Assembly: GCF_011250565.1 (NCBI RefSeq)
Contig: NZ_JAANMS010000003.1
Coordinates: 62,001 to 126,000 of the forward strand
DNA from: Nocardioides sp. IC4_145
GTDB taxonomy: Bacteria > Actinomycetota > Actinomycetes > Propionibacteriales > Nocardioidaceae
DNA length: 64,000 nt
Reading direction: 5' to 3'
The notes beneath the pieces were generated by a model that was given only the letters and a program-made list of their open reading frames with translations, made no database searches and was not told the DNA's origin. A program made the position numbers and the translations under genes. Positions 42,801-52,988 of this stretch are shown in pieces. The stretch's first letter is position 1, and every line of letters starts with the position of its first letter.

Positions 42801-43757
42801 ATGCTGTCCCACGCCACGCGCACCGAGCTCGCCGCCCTCGTCGGGCTCGCCTGCCGGGCGCCCAGCGTGCACAACACCCAGCCCTGGCTGTGGCGCGTCG
42901 ACGGCAGCGACGAGCACCCGGTGGTCGAGGTGTACGCCGACACCTCGCGCCGGCTGCCGGCCACCGACCCGGCGGGGCGGAACCTGCTCGTCAGCTGCGG
43001 TGCGGCGCTGCACCACCTGCGGGTCGGTGCCGCCGCCCACGGCTGGGTGCCCACGGTCGACCGGCTCCCCGACGTACGCCGTGGCGACCTGCTCGCGCGC
43101 GTGTCCTTGCAGCGCGGGGAGGTCTCGACGACCGCCGCGCGCGACCTGGCGGCGATCGCGGCGCGGGTCACCGACCGCCGGCGGTTCACGTCGTGGCCGG
43201 TGCCGGACAGCCGCGTCGAGCACCTCGCGGCGACCGGCTCGCGGGAGGGCGCCACCGTCGTGCCGCTCCTGGACCTGGCGCGGCGCCACCGCACCGATCT
43301 GCTGTTCCTGCGGGCCCGAGCGCAGCAGACCGGGGACCGCCGGCTGCACGAGGAGCAGCGCTCGTGGGTCGACCACGGCGCGCGCGACGGCGTGCCGGCC
43401 GCGCTGGTGCCAGCCGGGGGCGGCAGCCGGTTCGAGGACGCCCCGCCCGTCGAGGACGGGGTCGAGCACACCGACGGGGTGCTGGTGGTCGGCACCGCGC
43501 ACGACGCGCCGCTGGATCACCTGCGCGCCGGCGAGGCGCTGAGCGCGGTGTGGCTGCACGCCACCACCGACCGGCTGTCGGTCGTCCCGCTCAGCCAGGT
43601 GGTCGAGGTGCCGGAGACGCGGGCGGCACTGCGCCACGAGGTGCTCGACGGCGCCCTGCACCCGCAGCTGGTCGTGCGGATCGGGTGGCAGGAGATCGCC
43701 CGCAGCACGCTGCCGCGGACGCCGCGGCGCGACGTCGACGACGTGCTGCTCGGCTGA
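42801..43757 (+). CDS. Acg-family nitroreductase-like FMN protein
   Basis: This 318-residue protein resembles mycobacterial Acg (Rv2032) and related DosR-regulated nitroreductase homologues. It has the N-terminal RAPSVHNTQPWLWRV motif and the internal ARVTDRRRFTSWPV segment; the C-terminal half keeps GEALSAVWLHATTDRLSVVP. Acg proteins bind FMN but lack normal nitroreductase activity because a lid covers the flavin, and may store FMN. GAGGAG lies 6 nt before the ATG at 42801. It is divergent from devR and shares DosR box 2. Confidence 0.88.
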   Translation: MLSHATRTELAALVGLACRAPSVHNTQPWLWRVDGSDEHPVVEVYADTSRRLPATDPAGRNLLVSCGAALHHLRVGAAAHGWVPTVDRLPDVRRGDLLARVSLQRGEVSTTAARDLAAIAARVTDRRRFTSWPVPDSRVEHLAATGSREGATVVPLLDLARRHRTDLLFLRARAQQTGDRRLHEEQRSWVDHGARDGVPAALVPAGGGSRFEDAPPVEDGVEHTDGVLVVGTAHDAPLDHLRAGEALSAVWLHATTDRLSVVPLSQVVEVPETRAALRHEVLDGALHPQLVVRIGWQEIARSTLPRTPRRDVDDVLLG

Positions 43758-43800
43758 GGGCTCTCCGGCCGGGCCCGCGGGGCGGAGGGCCTGCCCGACC

Positions 43801-43814
43801 GGGACCAAGGTCCC
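43801..43814 (+). promoter_or_regulatory. DosR/DevR box 3 (cydABDC)
   Basis: GGGACCAAGGTCCC, a perfect palindrome about 66 nt before the predicted cydA start. A degenerate second site, GGGACCGTCGCCC, starts at 43824. The tandem strong-plus-weak arrangement is usual for DosR targets. Confidence 0.78.
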
Positions 43815-43861
43815 GCCGGCTTGGGGACCGTCGCCCGTGCCGGAGGACCGGGCCGGATTCC

Positions 43862-43867
43862 TAGCGT
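43862..43867 (+). promoter_or_regulatory. -10 element (TAGCGT) for cydABDC
   Basis: TAGCGT predicts a start near 43874 and a leader of about 41 nt. The -35 region lacks TTGACA character, consistent with dependence on an activator. Confidence 0.5.
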
Positions 43868-43914
43868 GGGCACGCCGGAGAACCGGCGCCAGAACCACGT
43901 CAGGAAGAGGGACC

Positions 43915-45372
43915 GTGGACCCGCTCGACATCGCCCGGTGGCAGTTCGCCATCACGACCGTCTACCACTTCATGTTCGTGCCGATCAGCATCGGCCTCTC
44001 GGCGATGGTCGCCGGCTACCAGCTCGCCTGGTTGCGCACCGGCAACACCCAGTGGCTGCGGCTGACGCGCTTCTTCGGGAAGCTCTTCCTCATCAACTTC
44101 GCCATCGGCGTGGTGACCGGCATCGTCCAGGAGTTCCAGTTCGGCATGAACTGGAGCGACTACAGCCGTTTCGTCGGTGACGTCTTCGGCGCCCCGCTTG
44201 CCATCGAGGGGCTGCTGGCGTTCTTCCTCGAGTCCACGTTCCTCGGCCTGTGGATCTTCGGCTGGGACCGGCTGCCCGCGAAGCTGCACAACGCCTGCAT
44301 GTGGCTGGTGCACCTCGGGACGCTGTTCTCGGCGTACTTCATCCTCGCCGCGAACTCCTGGATGCAGCACCCGGTCGGCTACGACTACAACCCCGAGACC
44401 GGGCGCGCGGAGATGACCGACTTCGCCGCGGTCATGTTGAACAAGGTCCAGCTCGTGACCTTCCCGCACGTCGTGCTGGCGGCGTACATGACCGCCGCCG
44501 CGTTCGTCGTCGGCATCGCGTTCTGGCACCTGCGCCGCGAGCAGGCCCTGGACCCGACGAGCACCGAGTCGGGCATGTGGCGCAAGGCCACCCGCACCGG
44601 CGCGTGGATCGTGCTCGTCACCGGCCTCGGCGTCGCCGCGATCGGCGACGTCCAGGGCAAGGTGATGACCGAGGTCCAGCCGATGAAGATGGCGGCCGCC
44701 GAGGCGCTCTACGAGACCGAGCAGCCTGCGTCGTTCTCACTGCTGACGATTGGCACCCCCGACGGCGAGCAGGAGAAGCTCGCGATCACCATCCCGCGGC
44801 TGCTGTCCTTCCTCGCGACCGGCACCACCGACGGCGAGGTCAAGGGCATCCGCGAGCTGCGCGAGACCTACCGGGAGACCTACGGCCAGGACCCCGGTGA
44901 GGCGTACTACTCCGCCGGCGACTACACGCCGAACATCCCGACGACGTACTGGACCTTCCGCTTCATGATGGGCCTCGGCTTCCTCGCCATGGGCGTGGCG
45001 ACCTGGCTGCTCTGGGCGACCCGGAAGGGCCGCGCGCCCGTCGGCCGCCTGCTGTACGTCGCCGTCGTGCTGCTCCCGTTCATGCCCCTGTTCGCCAACT
45101 CGATGGGCTGGATCTTCACCGAGATCGGCCGCCAGCCGTGGGCCGTGTTCGGACTGATGACGACCGCCGCGTCGGTCTCCCCCGGCGTCAGCGCCACCGA
45201 GATGCTCATCTCGCTGATCACCCTCACCGCGGTCTACGGAGTCCTCGCCGTGGTCGAGGTGCGGTTGTTGCTGACCTACATCCGCAAGGGCGCCGACCCG
45301 GTGGCCGAGGACGACCTGCCCTCGGTGCGCACCGACGACGACGCCGACAAGCCCCTCGCCTTCGCCTACTGA
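43915..45372 (+). CDS. cydA: Cytochrome bd ubiquinol/menaquinol oxidase subunit I
   Basis: This 485-residue membrane subunit binds hemes b558, b595 and d and oxidises quinol, reducing O2 to water with very high affinity. It starts VDPLDIARWQFAITTVYHFM with the heme histidine in HFMFVP, and keeps the GRQPWAVFGLM motif. The Q-loop is the short type common in Gram-positive bacteria. The GTG at 43915 has AGGAAGAGGGA upstream. It leads the cydA-cydB-cydDC unit and lies behind a DosR box, fitting induction under low oxygen. Confidence 0.96.
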   Translation: MDPLDIARWQFAITTVYHFMFVPISIGLSAMVAGYQLAWLRTGNTQWLRLTRFFGKLFLINFAIGVVTGIVQEFQFGMNWSDYSRFVGDVFGAPLAIEGLLAFFLESTFLGLWIFGWDRLPAKLHNACMWLVHLGTLFSAYFILAANSWMQHPVGYDYNPETGRAEMTDFAAVMLNKVQLVTFPHVVLAAYMTAAAFVVGIAFWHLRREQALDPTSTESGMWRKATRTGAWIVLVTGLGVAAIGDVQGKVMTEVQPMKMAAAEALYETEQPASFSLLTIGTPDGEQEKLAITIPRLLSFLATGTTDGEVKGIRELRETYRETYGQDPGEAYYSAGDYTPNIPTTYWTFRFMMGLGFLAMGVATWLLWATRKGRAPVGRLLYVAVVLLPFMPLFANSMGWIFTEIGRQPWAVFGLMTTAASVSPGVSATEMLISLITLTAVYGVLAVVEVRLLLTYIRKGADPVAEDDLPSVRTDDDADKPLAFAY

Positions 45373-45404
45373 GCCGACCCGGCACCCAAGGAAGACCTGC
45401 ACCC

Positions 45405-46420
<1,016 letters not shown>

Positions 46421-46424
<4 letters not shown>

Positions 46425-49400
46425 GGCCGACCGACCCGCGGCTGCGGCGCCAGCTGGCCCCTGCTCGGGGGCCGCTGGCCGGCGTGCTGGCCGCGGGCCT
46501 CGCCGGCGCGGTGCTCGTCGTCGGGCAGGCGTGGGTCGTCACCGGACTCGTCGTCGCGGTCGTGCGCTCCGAGCCCCTGGGCGGCTGGGCGCTCGCCGCG
46601 GCCGCCGTCCTCGGGCTGCGGGCGCTCAGCGGCTGGAGCGGCGACGTCCTCGCCGCCCGGGCCGCCGCCCGCGTCGGCACCCACCTGCGCCGCCAGGTCG
46701 TCGGGGCGTTGCTCCGGCGGGGCACGGCCGGACCCGGCGACGCGGTCCTCCTCACCCGCGGCGTCTCGGCGGCCGAGCCGTACCTCACCCGCTACCTCCC
46801 TGCCGTCGTCCTCGCCGGCGTGCTCCCGCTCCTGACCCTCGCGGTCATCGCGACCCAGGACCTGCTGTCCGCGGTGATCGTCGGCGCGACGCTGCCGCTC
46901 GTGCCCGTCTTCGGAGCGCTCGTCGGTCTGGCCACGCGCGACAAGGCCAAGCAGCAGTGGCGCGCGATGTCGACGCTGTCCGGCCACTTCCTCGACGTCG
47001 TCCGCGGACTGCCCACGCTCGTCGCCCACTGCCGGGCCCGCGCCCAGTCGCGCACGATCGGCGAGGTCACCGACCGCTACCGCCGCGCCTCGCTCGGCAC
47101 GCTGCGGCTGGCCTTCACCTCCTCCGCCGTGCTCGAGCTGGTCGCGACCCTCTCGGTCGCCCTGGTCGCGGTCACCGTGGGCGTCCGGCTCGCCCACGGC
47201 GACCTGGCGCTGACGACCGCCCTCTTCGTGCTGCTGCTCGCCCCCGAGGCTTACTGGCCGCTGCGCCGCGTCGGTGCGGAGTTCCACGCCGCCGCCGAGG
47301 GCGTCGCGACGTTCGAGGCCGTCGACGCACTCGTGTCGGCCGCGCCCTCGCCGTCCGCCGAGCCCCCGACCGCCGACCGGGGTGACTCCGGTGATCTCGA
47401 GGTCCGCGGCCTCACCGTCACCCACCCGGGCCGCACCGTGCCGGCCGTGGACTCGATCACCACCACCGTCCCGGCGCGCGGGGTCACCGTCGTGACCGGA
47501 CCGTCGGGCTGCGGCAAGTCCACCCTGCTCGCCGCCCTGGCCGACCTGCTCGCGCACGAGCCGGACGCGGTCACCGTCGGCGGCCGTCCCGCAGCCGGCA
47601 ACGGCTGGCAGTCGCAGGTGGCGTGGCTACCTCAGCGGCCGGTCTTCGTCGCCGGCACCGTCGCCGACAACCTGCGCCTCGGCACCCCGGACGCCACCGA
47701 CGACCAGCTGTGGTCCGCGCTGCGCCGCGTCGCGCTCGAGGAGCGCGTCCTCGCGCTTCCCGAGGGGCTGGCCACCCCGCTCGGCGAGGACGGTCTCACC
47801 CTCTCCGCCGGCGAGCGCGCCCGCCTGGCGCTGGGCCGGGTGCTCGTCGCCGACCGGCCCTGGGTGCTGCTCGACGAGCCGACCGCCCACCTCGACGACG
47901 TGACCGAGCGGGTCATCGTCGACACCGTCGCCGAGCTCGGCCGCACCTCCGGCGTGGTGGTCGTCGCGCACCGGCCCGCCCTCCTCGCCGTCGCCGACCA
48001 CCACCTCGCGATGACCGCTCCCCGGGCAGCCGAACCCGCCGAGGTGGCACCCCTGCAGGGTCGAGGTGGCACTCCTGCAGGTCCGGCCCCGGCCCGGACC
48101 ACCGAGCGCGCCGGAGACACTGCTCCCGTCGAGCCGGACCGAGCCGGGAGCCTGTGGCCGGCGACGATCGTCGGCGCGCTGGCCTCCGCGTCCGGGGTCG
48201 CGCTCACCGCCACCGCGGGGTGGCTGATCGTCCAGGCCTCGACCCGGCCCGCCGTGCTGACGCTGATGGTCGCGGTCGTCGGGGTGCGGGCCTTCGGCCT
48301 GACCCGGCCGGTGCTGCGGTACGCCGAGCGGTTGCGCTCCCACGACGTCGCGCTGCGGCTGCTGGCCCGCCGCCGCGTCGAGGTGTACGACGCGCTGGTG
48401 CCGCTGGTGCCGGGTCGTCTCGGCCGCCGTCGCGGCGACCTGCTCGCCTCGGTGGTCGACGACGTGGACGGCGTGGTCGACCGCGAGCTGCGCGTGCGGA
48501 TGCCCGTGCGGCAGGCCGTCATCGTGGTGCTGCTGGCCGGTGCGGTCGCGACCTGGCTGGCCCCCGGGGCCGGCCTCGTGGTCACGACCGTCGCGGCCCT
48601 GGCCGGCGGCACCGCCTTCCTCCTCGCCCGGCTGGGCGCCGACGCCGCGGAGCGCTCGGCCGTCGAGCACCGGGCCGCGCTCTCCGAGGCCGCCGTCGAG
48701 GTCACCTCGGTGCTGCCGGAGCTGGTGATGTGGCAGGCCGGGGGCCGGGCCGCGGACCGGGTCGGCGGCCTGAGCGACCGGCTGGGCGGCTCGACGCTGC
48801 GCTCGGGGGCGTGGACCGGCGCGGCCCGGGCCGCCGTGCTCGCGGCCACCGGCGGATCGCTCGCGCTGACCGCCTCGGTCGCGGCCGACGCGGTGGTGGC
48901 CGGCGGGATCTCCGGACCGATGGCAGCCCTGCTGGTGCTGCTCCCCCTGGCGCTCGCCGACGTGCTGCTCCCGCTCGCCGATGCCGGTGCGCTCTCCTCG
49001 CGCACCACCGCCGCGGCCGCCCGGCTGCACGACCTCGAGCACCAGGCACCCGCGGTCCGGGCGACGGTCGCGACCGCCGAGCCGGACGGGCACCGGGTCG
49101 AGGTCGACGACGTCCGCGGCGGCTGGGACGGCGCCCGCACCGGCCTGCGCGCGGCGACCTTCGACGTCGCGCCCGGCGACCGGGTCGGCGTGGTCGGGCC
49201 CTCCGGGGCGGGGAAGAGCACCCTCGCTGCGTTGCTGCTCCGCTTCCTCGACCCGGCCGCGGGCACGGTCCGGCTGGGCGGCGCGCGCACCACCGACGTC
49301 CTGCCTGACGACGTACGCCGTCTGGTGGGGCTGGTCGACGACGACCCGCACGTCTTCGCCAGCACGCTCGTCGAGAACGTGCGTCTCGCCCGGCCCGGCG

Positions 49401-49768
49401 CCAGCGACGCCGACGTCGAGGACGCGCTGCGTCGCGCCCGGCTCGGCCGCTGGCTCGACGCGCTGCCCGACGGCCTGCACACCTGGGTCGGCGAGGGCCA
49501 CGCGCAGGTCTCCGGCGGCGAGCGCGCCCGGATCGCGGTGGCCCGCTCGCTGCTGGCCGCCCACCCGGTCCTCGTCCTCGACGAGCCCACCGCGCACCTC
49601 GACACCGCCACGGCCGGCGAGCTGGTCACCGAGCTGCTGACCGGTCCGCGGGAGCGGAGCCTGGTGTGGATCACCCACGACGGCAGCGGGCTCGACCTGG
49701 TCGACGCTGTCGTCGACCTGGGCGCACGGGTCGGCTCCGGGGACGCGGACCCGAGCCGGGTCAGGTGA
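46421..49768 (+). CDS. cydDC: CydD-CydC fused ABC exporter for cytochrome bd assembly
   Basis: This 1,115-residue protein is two half-transporters in one chain. The first half (about 1-530, CydD-like) has six membrane helices and Walker A GPSGCGKST at 360-368; its signature is LSAGERARLALGR and Walker B WVLLDEPTAHLD. The second (about 565-1115, CydC-like) has Walker A GPSGAGKST near 927 and signature VSGGERARIAVAR. CydDC exports thiols or, in newer work, handles heme; it is required for bd oxidase assembly. The linker (about 541-555) is encoded by a 22-nt tandem repeat read in two frames. Its GTG overlaps the cydB stop. Fusion is common in actinobacteria. Confidence 0.94.
48041..48084 (+). 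repeat. 22-nt tandem repeat in the cydDC linker
   Basis: GAGGTGGCACCCCTGCAGGG (22 nt in all) is followed at once by a copy starting GAGGTGGCACTCCTGCAGG. As 22 is not a multiple of 3, the copies are translated differently (EVAPLQG, then RGGTPAG). Confidence 0.75.
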
Positions 49769-50210
49769 GCCGGCGGAAGTCCTGGGCGCGGACCGGGTCC
49801 CAGCCGGTGCCCAGGCTGCGACCGGTGAGCTCGGTCCAGACCAGGCGCACCACGACCGTGCGCTCGCCGGGCGCCCAGGTCCGAGGCGGGCGGGTCCGCT
49901 CGAGGTCGGCGATCGCCTCGGGGTCCGCCGGCTCGTGCAGCGGACCGCGTGCCATCACGCTCCAGCCGCGCTGGTCGGCGTGGTCCACGCCGTCGACCTC
50001 GAAGGCGACCGGACCGCCCGGCTGGTCCCGCACGAACTGCGCCAGCGCCGAACCCGGCAGGGTCCGCACCAGCACCGCCTCGTCCAGCACGCTGTAGTTC
50101 ACCGGGTGCAGCCGCGGACCGTCGTGCGCCCAGAACGCGATCCGCCCCACCACGCCGCGCTCCAGCAGCGTGCGGCACTCGTCCTCGTCCAGCTCCCGCT
50201 CCGACCTCAT
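49761..50210 (-). CDS. Pyridoxamine 5'-phosphate oxidase-like FMN/F420-binding protein
   Basis: This 149-residue split-barrel protein is a paralogue of the one at 41597: CRTLLERGVVGRIAFWAHDG, RLHPVNYSVLDEAVLVRT and GWSVMARGPLHE. It probably binds FMN or F420; its substrate is unknown. The ATG at 50210 gives the standard N-terminus, so the longer frame is not used. It faces the usp gene across DosR box 4. Its last 8 nt overlap the end of cydDC. Confidence 0.88.
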   Translation of the reverse strand: MRSERELDEDECRTLLERGVVGRIAFWAHDGPRLHPVNYSVLDEAVLVRTLPGSALAQFVRDQPGGPVAFEVDGVDHADQRGWSVMARGPLHEPADPEAIADLERTRPPRTWAPGERTVVVRLVWTELTGRSLGTGWDPVRAQDFRRLT

Positions 50211-50232
50211 GCACCGATGGTGCCCGACGCCC

Positions 50233-50246
50233 GGGCCTTTGGTCCC
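50233..50246. promoter_or_regulatory. DosR/DevR box 4 (FMN-binding gene and usp)
   Basis: GGGCCTTTGGTCCC between divergent genes at 50210 (minus) and 50306 (plus). It matches the other three boxes at 12-13 of 14 positions. Confidence 0.68.
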
Positions 50247-50305
50247 GGGCAGGAAGGGCCCTCCGCCTGTGGGCGCGACCACAGCGCCCGCGGGAACGTG
50301 GAGCC

Positions 50306-51211
50306 ATGGAAGAGACCACCACCCAGATCCCCGCCGGGAGCGTCGTCGTCGGCGTCGACGGCTCCGCCCACGCCGCGGCCGCGGTCACCTGGGCCGCCGA
50401 CCAGGCCGTCGCCGACGGCCGCCGGCTGGTCCTGCTGCACGCCGCGGACCCGCTGAACACCCAAACGAGCATGTGGCTGACCTCCATGGCCGTCGACCCC
50501 GCGGAGGTACGCCGCGACATCGAGGCCGCGGGCCGTGACCTGCTGGCGCGCACCGCCGCCGCGGTCGCCACGACCCACCCGGGCGTCGAGGTGCTCCAGG
50601 TCCTGCGGCTTGTCGACCCGCGCCAGGCGCTCATCGACGCCTCGGTCGTCGCCGACGCCGTCGTCGTCGGCTCCCACGGTCGCGGGCCGGTCACCAGCCT
50701 GCTCCTCGGCTCGGTCGGCGTCGCCGTGGCCCGCCACGCGACCGGCCCGGTCGTCGTCGTGCGGCCCACCCGCCCCGGGGACACCCGCCGCGGGGTCCTC
50801 GTCGGCGTGGACGGCACCGAGCGCTCGCTGCCGGCCCTCGAGGCGGCGTACCGCCACGCCTCGACGCGGCGCCTGCCGCTCACCGTCGTCCACTGCTTCT
50901 GGGACGTCGTCGCCGCCAGCACCACCGCGCACGTCGTGCCGGTGACCGGCTCCGAGCTCGACGACCTGCGCCGCCTGGTCGCCGAGAGCGTCGCCGGCAT
51001 GTCGGAGAAGTTCCCCGACGTCGAGGTCACCCTCGAGCTGGCCCGCGGCCTCGCCGAGGAGGTCATCGGCCGCGAGTCCGCGGCGCGTGACCTCGTCGTC
51101 GTCGGCCGCCACCACGCCGGCCCCCTCACCGCCCTGCTGCGCGGCTCGGTGAGCACCGCCGTCGTCGAGCACGCCACCTGCCCGGTCCTCGTCGTCCCCG
51201 ACGCGGACTGA
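50306..51211 (+). CDS. Tandem universal stress protein
   Basis: This 301-residue protein has two Usp domains. The ATP-binding motifs are VVGSHGRGPVTSLLLGSVG (first domain) and VVGRHHAGPLTALLRGSVS (second), each starting with a VVVGVDGS or VLVGVDGT strand. Such tandem Usps are major members of the DosR regulon and help cells survive non-growing hypoxia; the exact signal output is unknown. GGAG lies 4 nt before the ATG. It is followed by the DoxX-like gene after 51 nt and probably shares a message. Confidence 0.93.
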   Translation: MEETTTQIPAGSVVVGVDGSAHAAAAVTWAADQAVADGRRLVLLHAADPLNTQTSMWLTSMAVDPAEVRRDIEAAGRDLLARTAAAVATTHPGVEVLQVLRLVDPRQALIDASVVADAVVVGSHGRGPVTSLLLGSVGVAVARHATGPVVVVRPTRPGDTRRGVLVGVDGTERSLPALEAAYRHASTRRLPLTVVHCFWDVVAASTTAHVVPVTGSELDDLRRLVAESVAGMSEKFPDVEVTLELARGLAEEVIGRESAARDLVVVGRHHAGPLTALLRGSVSTAVVEHATCPVLVVPDAD

Positions 51212-51262
51212 GCGCTCCACCACCCATCGCCCGCTCCACAGAAGAGAGAAGGAGGTCACGAC

Positions 51263-51847
51263 ATGACCACCACCGCACACACCCACCGCACCGCCCGGAC
51301 CGTCGCGCCGGAGCAGGGGGGCCAGGTCGTGTCGGCCTTCGCCGCCCGCGCCCTCGCCGTCACGCGGATCGGCTTCGGCCTCACCTTCCTGTGGGCCTTC
51401 CTCGACAAGCTGCTCGCCCTCGGGTTCGGCACCGGCCGCGACGAGACCGGCGCCGTCGACCAGTTCGGCGACGCCGCGTGGGTCAACGGCGGCAGCCCCA
51501 CCGAGGGCTTCCTCGCCTTCGGCGCCGACGGCCCGTTCAAGGACCTCTACGGCAGCATCGCCGGCGCCTGGTGGGCCGACACCCTCTTCATGGTCGGTCT
51601 GCTCGGCATCGGCCTCGCGCTCACCCTGGGGATCGGGATGCGCATCGCCGCTGCCACCGGCGCCCTGCTCTACGTCCTGATGTGGACCGTCGTCCTGCCC
51701 CCGGAGAACAACCCGGTCCTCGACGACCACCTGCTCGCGGCCGCCACCCTCGTCGTCCTGGGCGCCCTCGCCGCTGGCGACACGTGGGGCCTCGGCAGGG
51801 TCTGGGCCCGCACCTCGCTCGTCGAGCGGTTCCCCGTCCTGCGCTGA
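51263..51847 (+). CDS. DoxX-like integral membrane protein
   Basis: This 194-residue protein has four membrane helices (about residues 30-55, 100-125, 130-145 and 155-175), resembling the DoxX/DoxD family linked to respiratory or thiol-redox complexes. The sequence between helices 1 and 2 (GFGTGRDETGAVDQFGDAAW) is a large outside loop. GGAGG lies 7 nt before the ATG at 51263. It ends the hypoxia locus and is followed by a strong terminator. The function is only suggested by family and neighbours. Confidence 0.82.
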   Translation: MTTTAHTHRTARTVAPEQGGQVVSAFAARALAVTRIGFGLTFLWAFLDKLLALGFGTGRDETGAVDQFGDAAWVNGGSPTEGFLAFGADGPFKDLYGSIAGAWWADTLFMVGLLGIGLALTLGIGMRIAAATGALLYVLMWTVVLPPENNPVLDDHLLAAATLVVLGALAAGDTWGLGRVWARTSLVERFPVLR

Positions 51848-51881
51848 TCCTGCGCTGGCCCTGCACCGACCCGCAGGCACG

Positions 51882-51918
51882 CGAACGCCCCGGCGCCGTC
51901 ACGGCGCCGGGGCGTTCG
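51882..51918. terminator. Perfect 17-bp hairpin terminator after the DoxX-like gene
   Basis: CGAACGCCCCGGCGCCG pairs with CGGCGCCGGGGCGTTCG around TCA, followed by TCTGCG. It also lies downstream of the converging gene at 51947, so it probably works in both directions. Confidence 0.88.
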
Positions 51919-51946
51919 TCTGCGTGGGTCCCGGGACCGGTCGCGC

Positions 51947-52186
51947 TCAGTCGTCCTGCGGCAGGTCGGGCGCCTCGAAGTCGGAGGGCTCGTCCTCGAT
52001 CATGTAGTTCGGGTCCTTCTCGATCGCCGCGACGGTCCGCGCGATCCAGTCGTCGTCGGAGGTCTCGATCTCGCGCTCGGCGAGCTGCTCGCGCAGGTAG
52101 GTCGCGAGGTCCTCGCTCACGCCGGAGTCCTTGGCGACCGAGGTCGCGTCGACGGCAGCCTGGAGGTCGGAGTTGTAGGTGGCCAT
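51947..52186 (-). CDS. 79-residue acidic protein of unknown function
   Basis: The protein starts MATYNSDLQAAVDATSVAKD and ends in the acidic stretch EDEPSDFEAPDLPQDD. Two or three helices are likely (LATYLREQLAEREIE). I recognise no domain. Coding is supported by codon use, a sharp ATG start for the conserved-looking part and the strong downstream terminator. The start has no clear ribosome site. The 5' side is a 554-nt region without genes. Confidence 0.6.
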   Translation of the reverse strand: MATYNSDLQAAVDATSVAKDSGVSEDLATYLREQLAEREIETSDDDWIARTVAAIEKDPNYMIEDEPSDFEAPDLPQDD

Positions 52187-52740
52187 GCCGGCGCAGTGCC
52201 CGTCGCGCGTCCGAGCGAAACGGAACCGACCCGGGAGCAGCGGCGTTCCCGGGTCGGCCCGTCTCCAACGATGACGCGGAGGTGGTTGCGCCACCTCCCC
52301 GACGCCCAGCACCGCGGAGCAGCAGCTCGCGCGCTCCCGCTTTCCGTGACCGGGAGCTGGTGTGCTGCCGGGACCAACGACGCGCATCGAGGAGGGGTAC
52401 GCCGTCCTGCCGCGGCGTACGCCACACGGTGCGGGTGGTCTGGACCGAGGCGGGTCTCCCGGGACGCCATTCACGTGATGATGGCGTCCCGGGACCCACG
52501 GCTCCGCCCTCCCCATGACTACCGGAGCAGCGCTCCCATCGTGTCGGCGCGGCACCGGCGGCGCCCAGGGGTGTCCGGACGGAGCCCCCATGGCCCGGAC
52601 GGGCCATGGGGCGGGACCGAGCGGACGTTTCCGCGGTTCTCGGGACGACCGTCGGCGACGCGCGCTAGTCTCGGTCCTGCCGAGCCGCTGGTGACCCGAG
52701 ACGCCAGCGGCTCGGCCTTGTCGTTCCTGGGGTCACAGCA
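52187..52740. other. Gene-free region with four strong inverted repeats
   Basis: No open frame here looks coding. Perfect stems occur at 52226-52257 (CCGACCCGGGA arms), 52458-52493 (CCCGGGACGCCAT arms), 52586-52611 (CCCCATGGCCCG arms) and 52679-52716 (GCCGAGCCGCTGG arms). The last is followed by CTTGTCGTTCC on the plus strand and lies 25 nt past the stop of the SOS-linked gene, so it is probably a terminator. A TAGTCT hexamer at 52666-52671 could start a very short RNA covering that hairpin. The purpose of the other three is unknown. Confidence 0.6.
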
Positions 52741-52935
52741 TCACAGCGGCGTCAGCCGCGCCGACGGCAGCCACTCCTCCACCAGGCCCCAGACGCCCGG
52801 GCGGAGCAGCGCGCCGTACACGACCCGGCCCTCCCACCCCGACGGCGTCTGCCGCCACTCGACGAGCAGGCCGGGTCGCTTCGCGCCGCCGCCGGACCCG
52901 TCGGCGACCCAGCAGTGGCGCGACGGTCCGGACAT
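52741..52935 (-). CDS. 64-residue protein behind a LexA box, unknown function
   Basis: The protein starts MSGPSRHCWVADGSGGGAKR and continues as a compact, Trp-rich sequence (PGLLVEWRQTPSGWEGRVVY, then LVEEWLPSARLTPL) that looks like a small beta-rich fold. I recall similar short unknown proteins in other Nocardioides-type genomes, but cannot name a family. The ATG at 52935 is 7 nt after TATCAT, so the message is leaderless. The perfect SOS box 9 nt upstream of the -10 makes it very likely to be induced by DNA damage. A hairpin terminator follows the stop. Confidence 0.72.
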   Translation of the reverse strand: MSGPSRHCWVADGSGGGAKRPGLLVEWRQTPSGWEGRVVYGALLRPGVWGLVEEWLPSARLTPL

Positions 52936-52942
52936 GGCCCGA

Positions 52943-52948
52943 ATGATA
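52943..52948 (-). promoter_or_regulatory. -10 element (TATCAT), leaderless SOS-linked gene
   Basis: TATCAT on the minus strand ends 7 nt before the ATG at 52935 and is 8 nt downstream of the LexA box. Confidence 0.6.
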
Positions 52949-52956
52949 GGCCAGGA

Positions 52957-52972
52957 TCGAACACGTGTTCGA
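52957..52972. promoter_or_regulatory. Perfect LexA (SOS) box
   Basis: TCGAACACGTGTTCGA is a fully symmetric 16-mer and matches the mycobacterial SOS consensus TCGAAC-N4-GTTCGA at every fixed position. It covers the -22 to -37 region of the 64-residue gene's promoter. Confidence 0.88.
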
Positions 52973-52988
52973 CTGCGGGCGCCGCGGC

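Noticed and set aside
42014..43495. Long 493-codon version of the response regulator
   Set aside because: The extra N-terminal part is antisense to the nitroreductase gene; the real protein starts at 42664 with MAEETSTKIRVYLLDDHE.
52666..52720. A 6C-type or other named small RNA
   Set aside because: The hairpin has no C-rich loops and matches no small-RNA family I know; it is more simply a terminator of the gene ending at 52741.
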